A stretch of DNA of 64,000 nucleotides from contig CATQHS010000001.1 of assembly GCA_958296055.1 (NCBI GenBank), positions 2,018,277-2,082,276 on the forward strand. Direction: 5' to 3'. A program made the translations under genes and the position numbers. Shown here one piece after another: positions 60,035 through 64,000 of this stretch. This DNA is from an uncultured Acidimicrobiales bacterium (GTDB taxonomy: Bacteria > Actinomycetota > Acidimicrobiia > Acidimicrobiales > Aldehydirespiratoraceae). The notes under the pieces are model-generated. The model was not told the origin of the DNA. It did no database searches and worked only from the letters and a program-made list of their open reading frames with translations. Each line of letters opens with the position of its first letter. Position 1 is the first letter of the stretch.

Positions 60035-60631
60035 AATCGCTCCTCCCATCATCCAGGCCACACCCGTTCCAAGATGGGTAAGACGTGCTGCATTGGTGTT
60101 GTGTCCCGTTGGTACGAGCTTGGCATAGTCGCGGGCCAGGTATCTACGCAAACCTGTTGGTTCTTTCGTGAGTAAGAGGGCATCACTTAGACCCAATCGA
60201 GCCTTTGCTCCAATGAGAGCACCCATGATGGCTGTACCCCAGGCCACCATAAGAGATCCAGCTATGAATGTGACACGAGCTAGTAGGTTATCCTGACTAA
60301 GATTATCAAAAAGATTAGTATAAAGAAACAGTAAAGATGCAATTCCAATGGACAGCAGAGTACTTGCCCTTCTGGCTACGAACTGCAATTGGGTGAACTG
60401 TATTTCTAGTTGTCTTCGGCCTTCTTCAATAGCCAAGGTCCAATCATCTTCATTCCAAGATTTGATTCCTTCCCCGATGTCAGCCGGATGGATCTTTTCA
60501 TCCTCGTAGATTTTTATACGGTAACGGCTTAGTACCGTAATCACGAAGGCTGCATGATTATTCCACTTGCGGCTTTTCTTGGTTTGCTTATTAGGCGGCA
60601 TGCCTAGAGCGGATTTGGGATTGTTTGTCAT
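59993..60631 (-). CDS. Three-helix membrane protein of the graspetide cassette
   Basis: A 212-residue protein. A basic, soluble N-terminus (residues 1-80) precedes three membrane segments at about 92-114, 118-143 and 186-211, the last at the very C-terminus. I do not recognise a family. Its ATG overlaps the ATP-grasp stop (ATGA), so it is made with the ligase and precursor, and a role in export of or immunity to the modified peptide is the natural guess. It lacks ABC or protease motifs. AT-rich codon use like the rest of the cassette. Confidence 0.75.
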   Translation of the reverse strand: MTNNPKSALGMPPNKQTKKSRKWNNHAAFVITVLSRYRIKIYEDEKIHPADIGEGIKSWNEDDWTLAIEEGRRQLEIQFTQLQFVARRASTLLSIGIASLLFLYTNLFDNLSQDNLLARVTFIAGSLMVAWGTAIMGALIGAKARLGLSDALLLTKEPTGLRRYLARDYAKLVPTGHNTNAARLTHLGTGVAWMMGGAILCVIGLLVSHFGV

Positions 60632-61551
60632 GATTCACAACTGAGAAAGTTGACGATGTGATCGGTGACGGGATCGGCAACACTTGCTGGCAGGAACATC
60701 CACTGTCCGGCCGGGTTTAAGTCGATGAACATAGGCGGACCTTCCATAGGAACGAGCCAGTCTTGACTCGAAAATCCTACATCCAACTCAGCGGCCAGTT
60801 GTACGGCTTGAGCCCCAACTTCGGGTGACTTGTGTAGAACCCAAGCATTGTGAGCTTCTTCGGCAGCTCGCCAGTCAAGAGGCCAGCAGTCGGCTTCGAG
60901 TGCTGCCGTCCTCACTGTAATGCCTGCCGTGACGACTCGCAGGTGTCTGCGAACTTCGATTCTTTTCTGAGCAATGAAAGGAGCATCCCCGAAGTCACCT
61001 GTAGTGAAGATATCATTAGTTAACAGCGTTGTGTGAACGGTCTGGGGTTGTCCTTCTGAGTTAACGAAAGCACCGGTTGCGAGCGGTTTGAGAACAACGT
61101 CGTTTCCAAGCGCGCGGCGGATTTTGAGAGGGTCTGCAGATATGATCGTCGGAGGTGTCGCTATCCCGACTCGGAGAGCGATGGCTAATTGACGAATTCG
61201 ATCCTCGGCCGCTTGAAGCGTATCAATACTCGTTAACCATTTGCGATTTCCGTGGCGAGCTATTGCCGCCACGAGCTGCACCCGGGTTCGCAGTGAAACA
61301 TCCGCAACAGACCCGACGAGATCGCCAGTCGTCCACCGACTCGGCGCTACTCTGCGCAACCAGCCCCGACTTTCCATGTCAATGGCCTTTCCATCGATCA
61401 CAAGTTTGTCTGGGGAAAGTGAGTAGCCAGCTTCAACCAGAGAGTCTGCGTCGAAGATGACCGGCTCGATTTTGCGTTCTCGGAGCCTTTCAGCAATTGT
61501 ATACAGGTGAGTGTCCGATTCGCTACCTATTAGCAACGGACACGGGGGCAT
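60628..61551 (-). CDS. ATP-grasp peptide ligase, MvdC/MvdD-like (graspetide synthetase)
   Basis: A 307-residue enzyme of the type that forms omega-ester or omega-amide side-chain links in precursor peptides. The pre-ATP-grasp segment (about 1-95) is followed by DVVLKPLATGAF (ATP-binding Lys), APFIAQKRIEVRRHLRVVTAG (core-peptide/nucleotide Arg and strand), PLDWRAAEEAHNAW and the decisive C-terminal GFSSQDWLVPMEGPPMFIDL NPAGQWMFLP: D...N metal ligands and the NPAGQW box are hallmarks of microviridin-type ligases. Its ATG shares the last A of the precursor stop (TAATG), so ligase and substrate are coupled. Distinct from RimK, whose tail differs. Confidence 0.88.
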   Translation of the reverse strand: MPPCPLLIGSESDTHLYTIAERLRERKIEPVIFDADSLVEAGYSLSPDKLVIDGKAIDMESRGWLRRVAPSRWTTGDLVGSVADVSLRTRVQLVAAIARHGNRKWLTSIDTLQAAEDRIRQLAIALRVGIATPPTIISADPLKIRRALGNDVVLKPLATGAFVNSEGQPQTVHTTLLTNDIFTTGDFGDAPFIAQKRIEVRRHLRVVTAGITVRTAALEADCWPLDWRAAEEAHNAWVLHKSPEVGAQAVQLAAELDVGFSSQDWLVPMEGPPMFIDLNPAGQWMFLPASVADPVTDHIVNFLSCES

Positions 61552-61751
61552 TATAGCAAAGTCAGAAGAGTGTCGTCCTCGTCAAAGGTCTCGGCTGCTG
61601 CCCGAGTCTCGGCTGTACCGTAATCCATTACTGATGGCAGCAGAGTGTCATCGTCAAAGGTTTCTCGCGTGAAGGTTGCTACGGTCCCCGAATCGTGCCC
61701 AGCGCGAGATACGGGTTTGCCGAGCAGCTCAAACAGGTTTATCTTTCTCAC
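61551..61751 (-). CDS. Graspetide-like precursor peptide with two core repeats
   Basis: A 66-residue peptide. The N-terminal half (MRKINLFELLGKPVSRAGHD) looks like a leader with a helical LFELL element. The C-terminal half contains two copies of a Thr/acid-rich core: RETFDDDTLLPS (29-40) and AETFDEDDTLLT (53-64), joined by a linker with further Thr and Glu (YGTAETRAAA). Lys occurs only at positions 3 and 12, so links would be esters between Thr/Ser and Asp/Glu, not amides. A perfect AGGAGG (61758-61763) sits 6 bases before the GTG. The stop overlaps the ligase start. Confidence 0.82.
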   Translation of the reverse strand: MRKINLFELLGKPVSRAGHDSGTVATFTRETFDDDTLLPSVMDYGTAETRAAAETFDEDDTLLTLL

Positions 61752-61757
61752 AATGTA

Positions 61758-61763
61758 CCTCCT
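61758..61763 (-). promoter_or_regulatory. Consensus ribosome-binding site of the precursor peptide
   Basis: AGGAGG on the minus strand, 6 bases before the GTG of the precursor gene. It fixes the start and predicts strong translation, as expected for a RiPP substrate. The 73-bp gap upstream (61752-61824) is AT-rich and may also carry a promoter, but I cannot point to clear boxes. Confidence 0.8.
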
Positions 61764-61824
61764 AACTCCTACAGGGTATCACAAAACTCTATGTTTAGCA
61801 ATACCTAATTTTTGAATAACTATG

Positions 61825-62181
61825 TTATGCAGCCTCAACATATATTCTGCCGCTTCTAAAATGTCGAGAAATTGGACCGGTTCTTATGGGGATAGTTGGC
61901 TGCCATCCTAGCCTTTCCATTTTAACTCTTATGACATGTCCAACAGTTTTACGGAATGGATCTCCTTCTGAACTATAGAGGATATCAACTAGTGGGGGTT
62001 CATCAAAGATGTGGATAATACCCTCAAGAGCAGGAAGACCATGCCTGGAGGCATCAATCAGCCTTTGTTCATTATCGGAATCGTTAATTAGCACGAATAA
62101 TCGAGTGAAAGTTGGAGCATTCCTGTCGATTACAGTACGATATAGTTGATTTTTGAAGTCGTCTGTACGGATTTCAGTCAT
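61825..62181 (-). CDS. Unknown 118-residue protein heading the graspetide cassette
   Basis: A 118-residue soluble protein: TFTRLFVLINDSDNEQRLID in the middle and GHVIRVKMERLGWQPTIPIR ... ISRHFRSGRIYVEA at the end, a basic C-terminal element that looks conserved-like but which I cannot assign. The gene lies 16 bp after the stop of the DUF1998 gene and 73 bp before the precursor, all on the minus strand, with AT-rich codons. The ATG has no ribosome site but follows a perfect TATAAT by 8 bp, suggesting leaderless translation. It could be a regulator, an accessory protein of the RiPP cassette, or belong to the neighbouring defence locus. Confidence 0.65.
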   Translation of the reverse strand: MTEIRTDDFKNQLYRTVIDRNAPTFTRLFVLINDSDNEQRLIDASRHGLPALEGIIHIFDEPPLVDILYSSEGDPFRKTVGHVIRVKMERLGWQPTIPIRTGPISRHFRSGRIYVEAA

Positions 62182-62189
62182 AGACAGTG

Positions 62190-62195
62190 ATTATA
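62190..62195 (-). promoter_or_regulatory. TATAAT -10 box for a leaderless transcript
   Basis: The minus strand carries TATAAT at 62195-62190, 8 bp before the ATG of the 118-residue gene. In actinobacteria a -10 hexamer at this distance marks transcription starting at the initiation codon. It lies inside the last bases and stop region of the DUF1998 gene, so the cassette can be expressed independently of it. Confidence 0.6.
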
Positions 62196-62197
62196 TC

Positions 62198-64000
62198 TCA
62201 CTGGAAGTAGGACCGGACTGGGTCGCCGAGGATGGGGACGACGGTGGCGCGGTCCAGGTAGCGGTTGCCGTGCTCGCAGGAGGTTTCCGGGGCGAACAGG
62301 CAGGCGTGGCAGGCGGCGGCGTGGAGGGCGTCGGACTGCTCGCCGGCGTGATGGTCGGCGCACATCGGGTCGGTCGAGCAGAGCCGCCCCCGGCGCAGGG
62401 CTTCCCGTAGCGTCGCCGACAGCCGGGCCGGGTCGGCCAGGGCCACCAAACCGCCGAGGGTGCCCTCGCTGTCGGGGGAGGCGGTGTAGAGCAGCACCCC
62501 GGCCATGGGCTCGCCCTGCGAGTCGTCGGTGGTCCGGCAGTAGAGGCGCTCCCGGATCGACGCGGTCGAGTAGCCGGAGTCAATCGCCACCTGGTGGATC
62601 AGCATGTGCGCCAGTGTGTGCACGAGCACAAACCGGCCCCTAGGTGTCGCCATCGGCTGCAGGCCGCGCCGGCGCCTCCAGGCCTGGTGGGCCGCCGCCA
62701 ACTCCCGGTAGCGCCTGCTCGCCTCGAACTCCTCCTCCCACTGCTCGACTCTGGCTTCGGGCAGCCGGATGAGAATGCCTTCGCCCAGCGTCTCGGCCGA
62801 CGGGAGCCAGTTGCTCGGCTCCGCCCAGATCGGCGCGAAGCGCTCCACGCGCTCCACGCTGCTGACATCGCCCGGCCCGTCGATGCGGGTGAAGCCGCAG
62901 AGCGCGATCACTTCGCGCAGGCGATCCACCGCCACCGGGCTGTCCAGCGTCTTGGCGAACCCGTTCGGAACTCGAAGGTGCCGCACCTTGAAATGATCCG
63001 ACTCCACGGGAACAGGGGAGGTCATGGCCGCCCACTCGGGGCCCCGAAGGTCGCTGTGGGCGTGGTCTGCGCCGTCGCTGACGCCGTGATCGTCGCGCCG
63101 GTCGGTGATCGCCGTCCAAACGTCGTCTGGGTCGAAGTGCAGCAGCCAGCGCAACTGCTGCTCGCCCCGGCCCCTTTCGAGTCGCCTGACGATCACGTCG
63201 AATTCGTAGCGGTTATCGATGTCCTCGAGATCGTCCCAGAACTCCTCCACTTTCTGATCGATCCTCTCGGTCTCGGTGGGGATGGTCAGAGCCGACCGCG
63301 ACACCGCGAACCAGGAGTTGGACGCCCCCAACAGCAAGGCCCGGGTGGGCTGGTTGCAGACGGGATCGAACCGTTGCAGATGGGGGTGGCGGCCCCGGCA
63401 CCGGGGCAGATGCTCCCAGTCTTTGAGGCCGAAGGCGTCTTGGACTATCCGATCCGACCCGCATGTCTTGCACACCACCCTCACATCGGTGGCCCGGTTG
63501 GCCATGCCCACTTCCTTTAACTCCAAAATTGCCGCGCCGCCGCCCGGGCACCGGTCGCCCCGATGCACGTACTCGACCCAGGGGAAGTCGTCGAGATGGC
63601 CGTGCGGGCAGGCCACCATGAAGCGGGCGGGCACGGCGGAGGGCTTGTAGCCGTGGCAGTTGTTGTGGAAATACCGAGCCCGGTCCGGCCGGTAGTGCGG
63701 AACGTAGAGCGTGAACCGCCTCTGATCGACGGGGGCCAAGAGGTCGCAGCGGGTGCAGCGGAGCCAGCGGGGGAAGGGATGAACCGGGATGCCGACCCGG
63801 GCCCAATAGTCCATTGCGCTGGCGGTCTCGTTCTCCCAGGGCGGGGTGCGGAACTCCGAGACCTGAGAACAGCCGGGTATGGCCCGCACCGCCCCGATCA
63901 GCCGAGGCTCGCGGATCCGCTCAGTCTGGGCCAGGTCCCAATCGCCTATCCCGGCAACCACCACCGACATGCCCGGCAGGTCCACCACCGCGCCCGGCCC
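62198..64000 (-). CDS. drmB: DUF1998 protein, DISARM DrmB-like, 5' end outside window
   Basis: At least 600 residues; the frame stays open to the window edge and the visible start is internal, since DrmB-like proteins begin a little upstream of the GPGAVVDLPGMSVVVAGIGDWD segment seen at the edge. Several Cys/His clusters follow: LRCTRCDLL, ACPHGHLDDFPW, VVCKTCGSD and PRCRGRHPHL. The C-terminal DUF1998 part contains LVHTLAHMLIHQVA, then CHACLFAPETSCEHGNRYLD, a typical ending of DrmB. In DISARM, DrmB works with the helicase DrmA, the PLD protein DrmC and a methyltransferase against phage; those genes would lie to the right. A stand-alone DUF1998 helicase partner is the alternative. Confidence 0.8.
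   Translation of the reverse strand, partial: GPGAVVDLPGMSVVVAGIGDWDLAQTERIREPRLIGAVRAIPGCSQVSEFRTPPWENETASAMDYWARVGIPVHPFPRWLRCTRCDLLAPVDQRRFTLYVPHYRPDRARYFHNNCHGYKPSAVPARFMVACPHGHLDDFPWVEYVHRGDRCPGGGAAILELKEVGMANRATDVRVVCKTCGSDRIVQDAFGLKDWEHLPRCRGRHPHLQRFDPVCNQPTRALLLGASNSWFAVSRSALTIPTETERIDQKVEEFWDDLEDIDNRYEFDVIVRRLERGRGEQQLRWLLHFDPDDVWTAITDRRDDHGVSDGADHAHSDLRGPEWAAMTSPVPVESDHFKVRHLRVPNGFAKTLDSPVAVDRLREVIALCGFTRIDGPGDVSSVERVERFAPIWAEPSNWLPSAETLGEGILIRLPEARVEQWEEEFEASRRYRELAAAHQAWRRRRGLQPMATPRGRFVLVHTLAHMLIHQVAIDSGYSTASIRERLYCRTTDDSQGEPMAGVLLYTASPDSEGTLGGLVALADPARLSATLREALRRGRLCSTDPMCADHHAGEQSDALHAAACHACLFAPETSCEHGNRYLDRATVVPILGDPVRSYFQ

Overview
The window is mostly very GC-rich (by eye near 70% G+C) with strongly GC-biased third codon positions, many GTG and TTG starts, and stop/start overlaps (ATGA, GTGA, TTGA) between neighbouring genes. 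It carries several LLM-class (F420/FMN) oxidoreductases, VOC proteins and GC-rich SLH-type repeats. Together these suggest an uncultured actinobacterium, most likely of the Acidimicrobiia type; this is inferred from style and family content, since there is no rRNA or other marker here. I saw no tRNA, rRNA or CRISPR array.

Layout. 1-6005: the end of a dipeptide/oligopeptide ABC transporter (permease tail, two ATPases) with a secreted LRR-metzincin-SLH protein inserted between the ATPases, then an MFS permease. 6046-10589: a nucleotidyltransferase/HEPN-like protein, a nested palindrome, an epimerase, an amidohydrolase, a 45-residue acidic ORF and an RtcB-type RNA ligase. 10601-15646 (minus): a DUF4143-type ATPase and a tightly overlapped MFS, alcohol dehydrogenase, double-HTH regulator and cupin operon. 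15718-20671: aldehyde dehydrogenase, haem-oxygenase-like diiron protein, aldehyde dehydrogenase, MFS. 20836-26222: a solute-binding lipoprotein, then a five-gene overlapping catabolic operon (isochorismatase-like hydrolase, VOC, FAD monooxygenase, HpaI-type aldolase, RidA). 26254-32818 (minus): PPOX, LLM, a cupin plus four-rhodanese fusion, SDR, VOC, FAD oxidase. 32923-36364: epimerase, amidohydrolase, an SDR remnant and a TauE-type exporter.

36370-38450 is a low-GC scar with a short membrane-anchored protein, a transposase tail and a broken multi-pass membrane protein gene. From 38500 to 43631 comes CoA-thioester metabolism (ketopantoate-reductase family, oxalyl-CoA-synthetase-like ligase, enoyl-CoA hydratase) with VOC and SnoaL-like genes. 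A low-GC ATPase + DUF4276 pair (45613-47465), probably a defence module, sits in the middle of metabolic genes. 47472-57228 holds another LLM, amidohydrolase, methyltransferase, quinone reductase, two exported proteins, an enolase-superfamily enzyme and VOC proteins.

The right end (57290-64000) is an accessory island: an ATPase gene with a palindromic operator between its -35 and -10, a second ATPase, and then on the minus strand a low-GC cassette consisting of a 118-residue protein with a leaderless-looking start, a 66-residue precursor peptide with two Thr/Asp/Glu-rich core repeats, an MvdD-like ATP-grasp ligase and a three-helix membrane protein. This looks like an undescribed graspetide (omega-ester peptide) RiPP cluster, and it lies directly downstream of a DUF1998 gene that resembles DISARM drmB and runs off the window edge. 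The RiPP cassette is the most interesting content of the window.
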